From assembly GCF_025961475.1 (NCBI RefSeq), contig NZ_JAOQNS010000011.1, positions 1-64,000 on the forward strand: DNA of 64,000 bases, read 5' to 3'. The notes under the pieces are model-generated. The model made no database searches. It had not been told where the DNA came from and worked only from the letters and a program-made list of their open reading frames with translations. Positions 35,126 through 45,072 of the stretch are shown in pieces. Source of the stretch: Rhodobium gokarnense (lineage in GTDB: Bacteria; Pseudomonadota; Alphaproteobacteria; Rhizobiales; Rhodobiaceae). How positions within the stretch are numbered: position 1 is the first letter of the stretch; every line of letters begins with the position of its first letter. The translations under genes and the position numbers were made by a program.

Positions 35126-36319
35126 ATGTCTGACAATCCGGAAACCGGCCATCGCCTCAATCCGCGGAGCCCGCGCGAGGCGATCCAGCCCGAGCCGGCC
35201 CCGCCGCCGCCGGGCCGCTCCCGCCACGTCCGCAATCCGGTGGTCATGCTCCTCAACCTGGTGATGACCATCCTCGTCGTCGGCATCGTCATCGGCGGCG
35301 CCTTCCTCTACTGGGGCAAGCTGCAGTTCGACGAGCCGGGACCGCTCACCCAGGACAAGACCATCATCGTGCCCCAGGGCGCGACGCTCGATTCCATCAC
35401 CGGGTCGCTGGAGCGCCAGGGCGTGATCTCCGAAGGCTGGGTGTTCTCCACCGGCGTGCGCATCTACAAGAATGCGGCGAAGCTGAAGGCGGGCGAGTAT
35501 CTGTTCAAGGCCCGCTCCAGCATGCAGGACGTGATGAACACCATGGTGGAGGGCAAGGCCATCCTCCACGGCGTCACCATTCCCGAAGGCTTCACCAGCG
35601 AGCAGGTCGTCGCCCGGCTGAATGCCAACGACATCCTGATCGGCGACCTGACGGCGATCCCGCCGGAGGGCTCGCTCCTGCCGGACACCTACAAGTTCAA
35701 CCGCGGCACGACGCGCCAGCAGGTCCTCGATCGCATGAAGAATGCACATGATCGGGCGCTCGACGAGATCTGGAACCGGCGCGCGGACGACCTGCCGATC
35801 GAGACGCCGGAGGAACTCGTCATCCTCGCCTCGATCGTGGAAAAGGAGACCGGCCGCGCCGACGAGCGCAGCCGGGTCGCCGGCGTCTTCATCAACCGGC
35901 TGAAGCGCGGCATGCGCCTGGAATCCGATCCGACGATCCTCTACGGCCTGCATGGCGGCTCGGCCTGGCAGGAATCGCGGACCATCCTGCGCAGCGAACT
36001 CAACAAGCCGAACGCCTACAACACCTACCAGATCAACGGCCTGCCGCCGGGTCCGATCGCCAATCCGGGCCGCGCCGCCATGGAGGCCGTCGCCAATCCC
36101 TCGCGCACCGACGAGATCTTCTTCGTTGCCGACGGCACCGGCGGCCACCAGTTCTCTTCGACGCTTGAGCAGCACAACCGCAATGTCGCGCGCTGGCGCG
36201 AGGTTGAGAAGAAGCGCCGCGAGGAGGCCGAAAAGGCCGCCGCGGAAAAGGCGGCGGAAGACGCGGCGGGCGAGGCAACGGACGGCACCGGAAACGGTGA
36301 GGCACCGGCCGCCAACTGA
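35126..36319 (+). CDS. mltG: Endolytic transglycosylase MltG
   Basis: Inner-membrane enzyme that cuts nascent glycan strands and sets their length. Cytoplasmic Pro-rich N terminus, one membrane segment (VVMLLNLVMTILVVGIVIGG), LysM-like region and the YceG domain with catalytic Glu in ASIVEKETG (about residue 240), then NTYQINGLPPGPIANPG. 397 residues with an Ala/Glu-rich tail. AAGGAGG upstream. Its place between fabF and yicC is conserved in Hyphomicrobiales. Confidence 0.96.
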   Translation: MSDNPETGHRLNPRSPREAIQPEPAPPPPGRSRHVRNPVVMLLNLVMTILVVGIVIGGAFLYWGKLQFDEPGPLTQDKTIIVPQGATLDSITGSLERQGVISEGWVFSTGVRIYKNAAKLKAGEYLFKARSSMQDVMNTMVEGKAILHGVTIPEGFTSEQVVARLNANDILIGDLTAIPPEGSLLPDTYKFNRGTTRQQVLDRMKNAHDRALDEIWNRRADDLPIETPEELVILASIVEKETGRADERSRVAGVFINRLKRGMRLESDPTILYGLHGGSAWQESRTILRSELNKPNAYNTYQINGLPPGPIANPGRAAMEAVANPSRTDEIFFVADGTGGHQFSSTLEQHNRNVARWREVEKKRREEAEKAAAEKAAEDAAGEATDGTGNGEAPAAN

Positions 36320-36393
36320 CGCGCATCGCGGCGCCCTTGCGATGCGCCGCCGATACCGTCCCAACAGGAGGGCGGCGAAGGCCGCAACACCCC

Positions 36394-37281
36394 ATGGCGC
36401 TTGCCAGCATGACCGGGTTTTCCCGGGTCGACGGAACCCATGCCGATGCCCGCTGGACGTGGGAGCTGCGCTCGGTCAACGGCAAGGGCCTCGACGTGCG
36501 CCTGCGCGTTCCGCACGGCCGGGAAAGCGTCGATCCCGTGGTTCGGGCGCTGGCGCGTGAGCACCTGACCCGCGGCAACCTCAACGCCACCCTCTCCATC
36601 ACCCACGACCTGCCACGCACCACCATCCAGCTCAATGAAGAGGTGCTGGACGACGTGCTGGCGATCGCGGCAAAGGTCGCCGAACGCATCGACGCGACGG
36701 CGCCGAGCGTCGACGGTCTGCTGGCTCTTCGCGGCGTGCTGGAATTCACCGAAAACGAGGAAACGGACGAGCAGCGGGCGGCGTTCGACGCCGCGCTCGT
36801 CGCCGGCTTCGAACGGGCGCTGACCGACCTGGTCGCGGCCCGCGCCGACGAGGGCCGGGCCCTTGCCGAGATCGCCGGGCGCCAGATCGACGAGATCGAG
36901 CGGCTGACGGCGGCGGCCGAGGCCTGCCCGGAGCGTAGCGTGGAGGCGATCCGCAAGCGCATCGCCGAACAGATCGCCGTGCTGACCGAGGCCTCCGGAG
37001 ACCTCGATCCCCAGCGGCTGCACCAGGAGGCGGTGTTCATCGCCAACAAGGCCGACATCCGCGAGGAGCTTGACCGGCTGACGGCCCATGTGGCCGCCGC
37101 CCGTTCCCTGCTTGCCGACGGCAAGGTGGTCGGCCGCAAGCTCGACTTCCTCGCCCAGGAATTCAACCGCGAGGTCAACACGCTCTGCTCCAAGTCGAAC
37201 TCGGTGGAGCTGACCGCCATCGGCCTCGACCTGAAGGCGGTCGTCGACCAGTTGCGCGAGCAGATCCAGAACATCGAATAG
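36394..37281 (+). CDS. YicC family endoribonuclease
   Basis: 295 residues, full YicC/DUF1732 layout: N-terminal [22 protein letters not shown], and C-terminal [20 protein letters not shown]. coli YicC is a stress-related RNase acting on small RNAs; bacterial relatives lie next to gmk as here. ATG chosen at [11 protein letters not shown]; the frame extends 19 codons upstream without family similarity. Confidence 0.94.
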   Translation: MALASMTGFSRVDGTHADARWTWELRSVNGKGLDVRLRVPHGRESVDPVVRALAREHLTRGNLNATLSITHDLPRTTIQLNEEVLDDVLAIAAKVAERIDATAPSVDGLLALRGVLEFTENEETDEQRAAFDAALVAGFERALTDLVAARADEGRALAEIAGRQIDEIERLTAAAEACPERSVEAIRKRIAEQIAVLTEASGDLDPQRLHQEAVFIANKADIREELDRLTAHVAAARSLLADGKVVGRKLDFLAQEFNREVNTLCSKSNSVELTAIGLDLKAVVDQLREQIQNIE

Positions 37282-37304
37282 GCGACAAGGCGGCGGGGGG
37301 AGTC

Positions 37305-37955
37305 ATGGGGACGACGACCAATATCGAACGGCGCGGGGTGATGCTTGTGCTCTCCTCGCCGTCCGGCGCCGGCAAGTCGTCAATCGCCCGCTCGCTGCTG
37401 TCGTCGGGCAAGGACGCCGGAGGGCCTGAAGTGACGCTCTCCGTCTCGGTGACCACGCGCCCGCGCCGCGGCAGCGAGGTCGACGGCGTCCACTACCATT
37501 TCCTCTCCAAACGCGATTTTGCCGTCATGCGCGATCGTGACGAACTGCTGGAATGGGCAGAGGTCCACGGCAATTTCTACGGCACGCCGCGCGGGCCCGT
37601 GGAGGAGGCGCTCGCCGCCGGCCGCGACGTCCTCTTCGACATCGACTGGCAGGGCACCCTGCAGCTCTACGAGAAGGCGCGCGACGACATCGTCAGCATC
37701 TTCATCCTGCCGCCCTCCATGGCCGAGCTGAAGTCGCGGCTGGAGCGGCGGGCCGAGGACAGCCCGGAGGTGATCGAACGCCGCCTCGCCAATGCCCGCA
37801 CCGAGATCGCCCACTGGCAGGAATACGACTACGTCATCGTCAACGACGACCTCGACCGCGCGCTCGCCGACGTCCGCGCCATCCTCGCGGCGGGAAGGCT
37901 GAAGCGCGAGCGGCGTCCCGGGTTAGAGGCTTTTGTAAAGACGCTGGTGGAGTAG
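37305..37955 (+). CDS. gmk: Guanylate kinase
   Basis: GMP + ATP to GDP + ADP. P-loop [10 protein letters not shown] near residue 18, then [21 protein letters not shown] (GMP-binding) and [11 protein letters not shown]. 216 residues, normal. 23 bases after yicC with GGGGGGAG as ribosome-binding site. Followed by a repeat-filled convergent gap. Confidence 0.97.
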   Translation: MGTTTNIERRGVMLVLSSPSGAGKSSIARSLLSSGKDAGGPEVTLSVSVTTRPRRGSEVDGVHYHFLSKRDFAVMRDRDELLEWAEVHGNFYGTPRGPVEEALAAGRDVLFDIDWQGTLQLYEKARDDIVSIFILPPSMAELKSRLERRAEDSPEVIERRLANARTEIAHWQEYDYVIVNDDLDRALADVRAILAAGRLKRERRPGLEAFVKTLVE

Positions 37956-37992
37956 CGTTTCTGCTCGCTCACGGTGGCGTTGTGGGGTTGCC

Positions 37993-38091
37993 GTCATTGC
38001 GAGCGAGCGAAGCGAGCGTGGCAATCCAGAGCGGCACGCTCCGGGCCAGTGGCTCTGGATCGCCGCGTCGCCTGCGGCTCCTCGCGATGAC
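37993..38091 (+). repeat. R1 palindromic repeat, complete copy B1
   Basis: 99 bases from GTCATTGCGAG to CGCGATGAC, left half ending GCAATCCAGAGC and right half starting GCTCTGGATCGC, so the two halves pair. Best-preserved R1 copy in the window. The whole 583-base gap between gmk and the convergent dehydrogenase gene is made of R1 and R2 pieces. Confidence 0.85.
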
Positions 38092-38122
38092 GCGGAAATT
38101 TCTGACGGCATGTCCATTTTTC

Positions 38123-38151
38123 GTCATTGCGAGCGCAGCGAAGCAATCCAG
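38123..38151 (+). repeat. R1 left-half repeat, copy B1b
   Basis: GTCATTGCGAGCGCAGCG...CAATCCAG. Its right half (38430-38500) lies beyond an R2 copy, as if R2 had entered this R1 element. Confidence 0.75.
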
Positions 38152-38217
38152 CATCCGGCGCTTGCATGATGTCGGGAGTCGACGGTTGACGCTCCTCTCC
38201 CTGCTACACCCTCGGTC

Positions 38218-38384
38218 GTCATCCCGGCCTTGAGCCGGGACCCATTGCCTCTTTCCGCACGGTATGTCGGTTATTGGTGGGGAAGGGCAGTAGCCGCGGA
38301 CGGGCCGCACCCAGGTCGATGCGGGCTACCATGCGGAAAGGGGCAATGGGTCCCGGGTCTGCGCTTCGCTCCGCCCGGGATGAC
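38218..38384 (+). repeat. R2 palindromic repeat, copy B2
   Basis: 167 bases bounded by GTCATCCCGG and CCGGGATGAC. Inner arms GGGACCCATTGCC..CTTTCCGCA and its complement (TGCGGAAAGGGGCAATGGG, then TCCC) pair over about 25 bases with two mismatches. Confidence 0.85.
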
Positions 38385-38429
38385 GACGGAGGGGGTGGCG
38401 AGCAACGGAGTGAGGCCTCAAGTGCCGCT

Positions 38430-38500
38430 CTGGATCGCCGCGTCGTCTACCCAGGCTCGCGTCACGCGCCGCTCCCCGTCCTTCGGACCCTCGCGATGAT
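38430..38500 (+). repeat. R1 right-half repeat, copy B1b (expanded)
   Basis: CTGGATCGCCGCGTCG...CTCGCGATGAT resembles the right half of R1 with an internal expansion of about 35 bases. Confidence 0.6.
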
Positions 38501-38538
38501 GGACGTTCCTACGCGGCCCCGCTTTCCCGCTCCGGCCT

Positions 38539-39591
38539 CTATTCCCCGACCGTCAAGACAAGCCGCCCGGACACCTTGCCGGCCCGCAACTCGTCCAGGC
38601 ACGCATTGGCATCCGACAGCGCGCGCAGCGTCACCGGGATCGCCTCGACATGGCCGCCGCGTACGAGGTCCAGCATGCGCCGCGCCTGGTCGAGAGTGCC
38701 GGCGTAGGAGCCGGCGATGGTGATGGCGCGCAAGGGGAACATCGGGATCGGCAGCGAGAACGAGCCGCCGATGAGGCCGGCGACGACCACCGTGCCGCCC
38801 TTGAGGACGACGCTCTGGGCGAAGTTGAGCGAGCCTTCCGCGCCGGCAAAGTCCACCGATCCGTAGATCCCGCCGGTCGCCTTGAGAAAAGCCTTGCGGG
38901 AATCGGGCGCGGACGGATCGAAGGCGGCCGCGGCGCCGGCCGCCATCGCCGCCTCGCGCTTGGCCGGATCGATGTCGGCCACATAGGGCGCCGTGCCGTA
39001 GAGCGCCCTGGCAAAGGAGACGCCCATCATGCCGACGCCGCCGAGGCCGACGATGAGGAGGGGCCCCCGCGCGGCCTCGCGGCCGAGCCGCTCCATGGCG
39101 GAAAACGCGGTGAGGCCGGAGCACATATAGGTGCCGGCGATCTCCGGCGGGATGCCGTCGGCCGCAAGCAGGTAGCGCGGATGCGGCACCACCACATGGG
39201 TGGCATAGCCGCCGTCGACCTGGATGCCGATCTGCTGCGGGCGGTCGCAGATGTGCTCCTCGCCAGCGCGGCAGGCCGGGCAGTCGTTGCAGCCGATGAA
39301 GGGATAGATGACGTAATGGTCGCCGATGGAAACGCCCTCGACCTCAGGGCCGATGGCCGCGACCGATCCCTCGATCTCGTGGCCGAGGGTGAAGGGCAGG
39401 GCGCGTCCTCCCTTGACGTCGAGCGTGCGGCCGTTGCCGAGCTCGAAATGGCCCTCGTGCAGGTGCAGGTCGGAGTGGCAGACGCCGCAATGGCGCACGG
39501 CAACGACGACTTCCGTGCCCTGCGGCTCCGGCATCGCTGCGCTGGTCTCTTCCAGCGGCTTGCCGTAGTCGATCATGGATTGGCGTTTCAT
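38539..39591 (-). CDS. Zinc-dependent alcohol dehydrogenase
   Basis: 350-residue medium-chain dehydrogenase. Catalytic zinc ligands in CGVCHSDLH and GHE (about residues 36-71); four structural-zinc cysteines in GCNDCPACRAGEEHIC; NAD-binding GLGGVG near 180. The substrate cannot be told from sequence; the structural-zinc lobe and HSDLHL are common in NAD-linked enzymes for primary alcohols. Downstream of rsmA on the same strand with a 30-base gap, but not a usual partner of it. Confidence 0.9.
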   Translation of the reverse strand: MKRQSMIDYGKPLEETSAAMPEPQGTEVVVAVRHCGVCHSDLHLHEGHFELGNGRTLDVKGGRALPFTLGHEIEGSVAAIGPEVEGVSIGDHYVIYPFIGCNDCPACRAGEEHICDRPQQIGIQVDGGYATHVVVPHPRYLLAADGIPPEIAGTYMCSGLTAFSAMERLGREAARGPLLIVGLGGVGMMGVSFARALYGTAPYVADIDPAKREAAMAAGAAAAFDPSAPDSRKAFLKATGGIYGSVDFAGAEGSLNFAQSVVLKGGTVVVAGLIGGSFSLPIPMFPLRAITIAGSYAGTLDQARRMLDLVRGGHVEAIPVTLRALSDANACLDELRAGKVSGRLVLTVGE

Positions 39592-39621
39592 TCCCTCTGA
39601 GCCCCGTTGTTTCTTGGACCG

Positions 39622-40491
39622 TTATGGCGTTGCCGTATTGAGCCCGCCGGCTCCCTCCTTTTCAAGGGCTCTTGCAAGGGCGATGAAGCCGGCAACGGGA
39701 ATCTCCTCCGCCCGCGCCGTCGGATCGAGGCCGGCCGCGGCGATCAGGCCCGCGGCATCGGCGGCAAGGGACTTGAGGCTGGAGCGCAGCATCTTGCGGC
39801 GCTGGCCGAAGGCGGCGGCCGTCACCCGTTCCAGGAGCTTCGGCGACACGTCCTCGGCATCGGACCGCGGGACGAGATGGACCACCGAGGAGACGACCTT
39901 CGGCGGCGGGGTGAAGGCGCGCGCCGGGATGTCGAAGAGAAGCCGCGCCTCGGTACGCCAGCCGGCCATGACCGACAGTCGGCCGTAGGTCTTGCTGCCG
40001 GGGGCAGCGACGATGCGCTCGGCCACCTCGCGCTGGAACATCAGCGTCGCGGAGCGCCAGAAGGGCGGCCAGGTCTCGGACTGCAGCCAGCCGATGAAGA
40101 GCGGGGTCGCGATATTGTAGGGAAGGTTGGCGACGAGGACCGCCGGCCCGTTGAGATGCGCCTTCCAGTCGACCTTGAGGGCGTCCTCGGCGAGCACCTG
40201 AAGCCGGTCCGGATAGGCGGCGGAGATCTCGGCAAGCGCCGGCAGGCAGCGCTCGTCGCGCTCCACCGCCAGCACCCGTTTCGCGCCTTCGGCAAGCAGC
40301 GCCCGGGTCAGGCCGCCGGGGCCGGGGCCGACCTCGACGGCGGTGACGTCCTCAAGCGGGCCCGCGGCGCGGGCAATCCGGGACGTCAGGTTAAGATCGA
40401 GCAGGAAATTCTGGCCGAGCGACTTGCGGGCGCCGAGGTCGTGGGCACGGATGACCTCGCGCAGCGGCGGCAGGTCGTCGATCTGCCCCAT
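39622..40491 (-). CDS. rsmA: 16S rRNA dimethyladenosine transferase
   Basis: Dimethylates two adjacent adenines near the 3' end of 16S rRNA late in 30S assembly. [13 protein letters not shown] motif [11 protein letters not shown], catalytic NLPYN, and the C-terminal [10 protein letters not shown]. 289 residues. Overlaps pdxA by one base. Confidence 0.97.
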   Translation of the reverse strand: MGQIDDLPPLREVIRAHDLGARKSLGQNFLLDLNLTSRIARAAGPLEDVTAVEVGPGPGGLTRALLAEGAKRVLAVERDERCLPALAEISAAYPDRLQVLAEDALKVDWKAHLNGPAVLVANLPYNIATPLFIGWLQSETWPPFWRSATLMFQREVAERIVAAPGSKTYGRLSVMAGWRTEARLLFDIPARAFTPPPKVVSSVVHLVPRSDAEDVSPKLLERVTAAAFGQRRKMLRSSLKSLAADAAGLIAAAGLDPTARAEEIPVAGFIALARALEKEGAGGLNTATP

Positions 40492-41528
40492 CAGGCAGGC
40501 GCGCGCGCATCGGCCCGGGCAAGGCGCCCGGCAAGCCTCAGCGACCGCGTCAGGCTGAGCGCCCGCGCCTTACCGGTACCGGCGATGTCAAAGGCGGTGC
40601 CGTGGTCCGGCGAGGTGCGCACGAAGGGCAGCCCGAGGGTGACGTTGACGGTCTCGTCGAAGGCGATCGTCTTGACCGGGATCAGCGCCTGGTCGTGGTA
40701 CATGGCCAGCACCGCATCATAGCCGCGCCTTGCCTCCGGATGGAACAGGGTATCGGCGGAGAGCGGCCCGACGGCGTTGATGCGCTTCCTGACCAGATTG
40801 GCGATCGCCGGTGCGATGATGTCCGCTTCTTCCGTCCCGATAGAGCCGGATTCGCCCGCATGGGGGTTGAGGCCGGCGACCGCGATCCTCGGGGCGGCGA
40901 TGGAAAACCGGCGGATCAGCTCGTTGGCGACCTTCTCGCCGATATCGGTGATCAGCTTCGTCGTCAGCACCTCCGGCACCCTGGCGAGCGGCACATGGAC
41001 GGTGATCGGCACGGTGCGCAGTTCGGGACCTGCCAGCATCATCACCGGGCTCCACGGCCCGCCATCCCAGATATCGGCGAGGACGCCGAGGAACTCGGTA
41101 TGGCCGGGATGGATGAAGCCGGCGTCGTAAAGGGTCTTCTTGTGGATCGGATTGGTGACGACGGCGCTGGCAAGGCCTGCCCGGCAATCCTTCACCGCGC
41201 GCTCGATCGCCTCGATGACGGCGGGCGCATCGCCCGGATCGGGCGCGCCCGGTTCCGCCTTCACGGCCGCTTCCAGCTGGACAACGGGCAGCGCCTCATT
41301 GAACACCATGGCGGCGTCCTCGGGCGTCGTTTCGCGCACCGGCACGTCGAGGCCGAGCCTGTCGGCACGGCGGCGGATGGCGTCGAAGCCGGCCAAAAGG
41401 TAAAACGGCGGCACGGCGCGCTGGCGGCGGGCGGCCCAGGCCATCAGCGTGATGTCGAGGCCGACGCCGGCCGGCTCGCCCATGGTCAGGGCAAGCGGCG
41501 GCATGGCGGCGTCAAAGGTCGTGGTCAT
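40491..41528 (-). CDS. pdxA: 4-hydroxythreonine-4-phosphate dehydrogenase
   Basis: Vitamin B6 synthesis (DXP-dependent route). TMGEPAGVG opening, metal-binding [22 protein letters not shown] and [14 protein letters not shown]. 345 residues. Three bases after the surA-like gene and overlapping rsmA, the conserved surA-pdxA-rsmA arrangement. Confidence 0.97.
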   Translation of the reverse strand: MTTTFDAAMPPLALTMGEPAGVGLDITLMAWAARRQRAVPPFYLLAGFDAIRRRADRLGLDVPVRETTPEDAAMVFNEALPVVQLEAAVKAEPGAPDPGDAPAVIEAIERAVKDCRAGLASAVVTNPIHKKTLYDAGFIHPGHTEFLGVLADIWDGGPWSPVMMLAGPELRTVPITVHVPLARVPEVLTTKLITDIGEKVANELIRRFSIAAPRIAVAGLNPHAGESGSIGTEEADIIAPAIANLVRKRINAVGPLSADTLFHPEARRGYDAVLAMYHDQALIPVKTIAFDETVNVTLGLPFVRTSPDHGTAFDIAGTGKARALSLTRSLRLAGRLARADARAPA

Positions 41529-41531
41529 GGC

Positions 41532-42488
41532 CTATTTTTCGATGATGACGGCGTTGTTGCGCAGTTCGCGGATATATTGCCGGGCAAGGAGGTCGCTTTC
41601 CTCGTCCTTCAGCTTGTCCTCGATCAGGCTGCGCTCGGCCGCGTTGCTCTTCAGTTCCTTGCGGTCGCACACGGCGATCATTTCGTAGCCCGAGCCGATC
41701 TCCTGCGGCTTGCTGAGCCGGCCGACATCGGTCTCGTTCAGCCGTTCGCGCTGCTCGCCGCGGATCTCGCTTTCCAGCCGGATGCCGATGCGTTTGACGA
41801 CGATGTCCTTCTTGCCGCGCAGCCCGCCGAGATCGCTGGAGCAGGAGCGGAAGCTCGCCCGCGTGCTGTTGGCGGCGCGGTGCTGCTGGGCCTTGAAGCT
41901 GTTGGAGGCGTTCGACGGCACCACATAGATGACCTGATAGAGGTCGTACTGGTAGGTGATCTCGCGCACTTCGTCCGGGTTCTTCTCCTTCAGGGCGCTG
42001 ATGATCTCCTGCTCGGGGATGTTGACCGTCGAGCGGGCGCGGCCCTGCACGAGCTGGCTCCAGCCGATCTGGGCCTTGAGGCGCGTCTTCAGCGTCTTCG
42101 GGGTGATGCCGGACCGGCGCAGCACGGCGGTGAGCTGCTTCGGCGACAGCTTGACGCCGCGGCCGATCGAGGCATAGGCCGCCTCGACGCGCTCGTCTTC
42201 GACCTCGTAGCCGCGGCGCTTGGCCTCCTGAAGCTGCAGGGCCTCGTCGATCAGCTCTTCCCTGGCAAGGGCACGTGCGGTGCCGAGGCTCTTGCGGGTG
42301 ATCAGCCGCAAAAGGCGTGCACGCTGCTCGATCTCGTGGCTGGTGATGACGGTGTCGTTGACGATCACCCGGATCGTCGACTGCGCAGCCGCGCCGATGG
42401 GGCCGGCGAAGACGGCGGCGGATGCCAGAACCATTGCGGCGATCGTCACGGTCCCGAGCGAACGGATGCCCGGAAAGCGGGTCGTCAT
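41532..42488 (-). CDS. SurA-type periplasmic chaperone
   Basis: 318 residues: signal peptide (VTIAAMVLASAAVFAGPIGAAA, by its core), then SurA N-terminal domain (IRVIVNDTVITSHEIEQRARL, LIDEALQLQEAKRRGYEV). The region after residue 160 would be the parvulin PPIase part but is short and divergent, so this protein may act as chaperone only. Sits between lptD and pdxA, as SurA does in proteobacteria, and likely serves LptD and other barrels. Start at 42488; a start nine codons upstream is less likely because it lengthens the signal peptide. Confidence 0.87.
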   Translation of the reverse strand: MTTRFPGIRSLGTVTIAAMVLASAAVFAGPIGAAAQSTIRVIVNDTVITSHEIEQRARLLRLITRKSLGTARALAREELIDEALQLQEAKRRGYEVEDERVEAAYASIGRGVKLSPKQLTAVLRRSGITPKTLKTRLKAQIGWSQLVQGRARSTVNIPEQEIISALKEKNPDEVREITYQYDLYQVIYVVPSNASNSFKAQQHRAANSTRASFRSCSSDLGGLRGKKDIVVKRIGIRLESEIRGEQRERLNETDVGRLSKPQEIGSGYEMIAVCDRKELKSNAAERSLIEDKLKDEESDLLARQYIRELRNNAVIIEK

Positions 42489-42604
42489 GGGTTCGGTTCC
42501 TCCGAAAATGCTCATTCTCGTTCTTGTCCTAGTATGTCTTTTGGGCAGGACAAGGGCGAAAAAGCCCCGGATTCCGGCCCGGCACCGCTGACGCAGCGCT
42601 GCGG

Positions 42605-45025
42605 TCAGTCCAGCGTGTCGGTGCTGACCTGCCCGTCGCCGATGGTCCGCAATCCGAAGCGGAAGAAGATCGTCCGGTCGACGGGATCGCCATCATAGCG
42701 GCTGCGGTCCTGGGCATAGGCGAGCGACATAGAAAAGCCCTCGTCGTCATAGGCGATGCCGGCGCCGTCGCTGACCAGGGTCCGGTTGTTCAGATCATAG
42801 CGCAGGGCACCGAACAGGCGCCAGTTTTCTGCCACCCGGAGGTTGGTCGCGTTTTGTATTTCCTCGCGGTCGTCGAGGATGCCCGATTCGGGCTGCTGGC
42901 GCAGATAGGCATAGGTGACCGTGCTGACCACCGGACCGGCGAAGGCCGTTGCCTGCAGCTCCGTGCGTGCCGGATCGAGGTCGTCCTTGTCGAAGCGGCC
43001 GCGGGCGCCGATGAGGAGGCCGCGCGAGGTATCGAGATAGATGCGGCCGACATAGTCCGACTGGTCGCCCTGCAGGCCGGATTCGGCGCCCGTATTGAGG
43101 ATGTCCGGCGCGGCGTAGGAATTTCGCCCGGCGAGATGGAAGGACTGGCCGGCGAGCATGGAGATGTAGCCGCCGTCCTTGGCGTGGATGTTGTATTCCA
43201 GGCCGACATTGGCCCGGGTGCCGCCCTCGGTCCGATCGAAGCCGGAGAACTTGTCGCGGTCGAACAGGGTGGTGTCGTCGAAGACGAGGCTCTGGGCGTC
43301 CTCGTTCGGCAGCTTGCCGATGCTCGTCTCATCCGGCCGGCTGACGATCTGGGCCCGCGGGCTGATCACCTGGTTGCCCCAGTCGCTGCTGATCAGGAAC
43401 GGCCAGCGGTAGTCGAGGCCGACCGCCGGCATGGCGCGGAACACGGCGTCGTCGTTGCTGAACGGCTCGACCGCCGGATTGGTCAGTGCCGTCGCCCTGG
43501 TGTGGCGGCGCACATTGTGGTCGGCGTTCGACAGGTTGAACATATCGCCCTGGAAGGCGATGAACGGGGTCACCACGTGGCCCATGGTCGGCTCGATGAT
43601 CTCGCGCCGCCATTCGGCCTCCACCGTGGTGCGGGTGAAGGTGCCGGAGACGCCGCGGAACCGGGTCAGGCGCCCGCCCGACTTTTTCAGCACCGTATAG
43701 GCGTCCGTCGTGTCGCGGGTCAGGCTCGTCAGGTTGGCGCCGAGCTTCAGCTCGCCGCCGGCCACCGGCTTGCCGAAGACGGTCGAATAGTCGAGCACCG
43801 GATGGACCACCGGCTGCTTGTCCTGCAGGTCGCGCCAGGGCTGGGAAAAGGCCGCCGGGTTGCGCCAATTCTTGCCGGTGCGCCCGTTGCGGCCGGTGCC
43901 TTCCTCCTGGAAGACCTGGAACTTGTAGGTGCTGAGGTCGAAATAGGAGCGCCCGCCGATGCCGCGCAGATAGAGCGAGGAGACCGCCTCGTCGTCGTTC
44001 TTGTTCTCCCGGCTGTAGTCCTTGATGAAGCCGCGGTCGGTGACGGCGGTGACGTCCCAGCCCCACTTCCAGCGCGGATTGATGTTGAACTCGCCGAGGG
44101 TGCGCACCGAGCCGCGGAAATCGCGGTCGCCGCTGGTGCCGGAAAAGGCGCCGGGGTCGCGCTGGCGGATGCCCGCCGCATTGACGGAGTACATGCCGTT
44201 GAGGGTGCGGTGCCGCCATTCGCCCTGGACGAACAGGCCCTGCCGCCACAGCGGCGTGGCGGCAAACGTCACGTCCATGTTGGGCGCGATGACGTAATGA
44301 TAGGGGATGGTGACGCCGAAGCCGAGTTCGTCGGAATGGACGTAGCTCGGCACCAGGAGGCCGCTCTTTTGCTTCACCGACGGGTCGGGATGCGACAGGA
44401 ACGGCAGATAGGCGATCGGGGTGCCCCAGAACTCCAGCCGGGCGCCCTCGTAATAGACCATCTTTTCCGACTGCTTGTGGATGATCTTCTTGGCCTTGAT
44501 CCGCCACAGCGGCGGCTTGCCGTCCTTGCCGACGCATTCCGGATAGGCGGTGTAGATGCCGTCCTCAAAGACGGTCGTCTCGCCCTCGCTTCGCGTCGCC
44601 TTTTCGGCGGCAAAGCAGGTGCGCTCGATGGTGCGCACGCGCAGCGAACTGATGAAGCCGTCGCGGAAGCTGTCGTTGAGGTTGATGGTTTCGGCCTCGA
44701 TGGTGTTGCCGGTCGGCTCCACGAGGCGGGCGCCGCCTTCCGCGATCAGCCGGTTGGTGCGGCGGTCGAGGGTGACGCGGCCGGCTTCCAGCGTGAAGCC
44801 GCGATAGTAGATCTGGACGTTGCCGACGGCGCTGACCCGGTCGTTGTCGAAGTCGTAGATCAGCTCGTCGGCCTCCACCAGCATGTCGCTGGCGACCTCC
44901 GCATCGGACGGCTTGTCGATGAATTCCTGGATCGTCGAGACCTGGGCAAGGGTGACGGAGACGGGCAGGGCGGCGGCCGAGATCAGGGCCACGGAGGCGA
45001 GCAAAAGGGTTCGCAGGCGCGACAT
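42605..45025 (-). CDS. lptD: LPS-assembly protein LptD
   Basis: Outer-membrane barrel that inserts lipopolysaccharide into the outer leaflet. Signal peptide to about residue 28, an LptA/OstA-like N-terminal domain (DMLVEADELIYDFDNDRVSAVGNV), then the barrel from about residue 230. Two cysteines (RTCFAAEK and YPECVG) may form the usual disulfide. 806 residues; the protein ends VSTDTLD. ATG at 45025 chosen for the signal peptide; an ATG seven codons earlier (45046) is equally possible. Last Lpt gene of the lptF-lptG-lptD row. Confidence 0.96.
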   Translation of the reverse strand: MSRLRTLLLASVALISAAALPVSVTLAQVSTIQEFIDKPSDAEVASDMLVEADELIYDFDNDRVSAVGNVQIYYRGFTLEAGRVTLDRRTNRLIAEGGARLVEPTGNTIEAETINLNDSFRDGFISSLRVRTIERTCFAAEKATRSEGETTVFEDGIYTAYPECVGKDGKPPLWRIKAKKIIHKQSEKMVYYEGARLEFWGTPIAYLPFLSHPDPSVKQKSGLLVPSYVHSDELGFGVTIPYHYVIAPNMDVTFAATPLWRQGLFVQGEWRHRTLNGMYSVNAAGIRQRDPGAFSGTSGDRDFRGSVRTLGEFNINPRWKWGWDVTAVTDRGFIKDYSRENKNDDEAVSSLYLRGIGGRSYFDLSTYKFQVFQEEGTGRNGRTGKNWRNPAAFSQPWRDLQDKQPVVHPVLDYSTVFGKPVAGGELKLGANLTSLTRDTTDAYTVLKKSGGRLTRFRGVSGTFTRTTVEAEWRREIIEPTMGHVVTPFIAFQGDMFNLSNADHNVRRHTRATALTNPAVEPFSNDDAVFRAMPAVGLDYRWPFLISSDWGNQVISPRAQIVSRPDETSIGKLPNEDAQSLVFDDTTLFDRDKFSGFDRTEGGTRANVGLEYNIHAKDGGYISMLAGQSFHLAGRNSYAAPDILNTGAESGLQGDQSDYVGRIYLDTSRGLLIGARGRFDKDDLDPARTELQATAFAGPVVSTVTYAYLRQQPESGILDDREEIQNATNLRVAENWRLFGALRYDLNNRTLVSDGAGIAYDDEGFSMSLAYAQDRSRYDGDPVDRTIFFRFGLRTIGDGQVSTDTLD

Positions 45026-45072
45026 ACGCCGTCCCACGCTCCCCATTGCGCCGTGTCCGGATGCCCTAGTGA

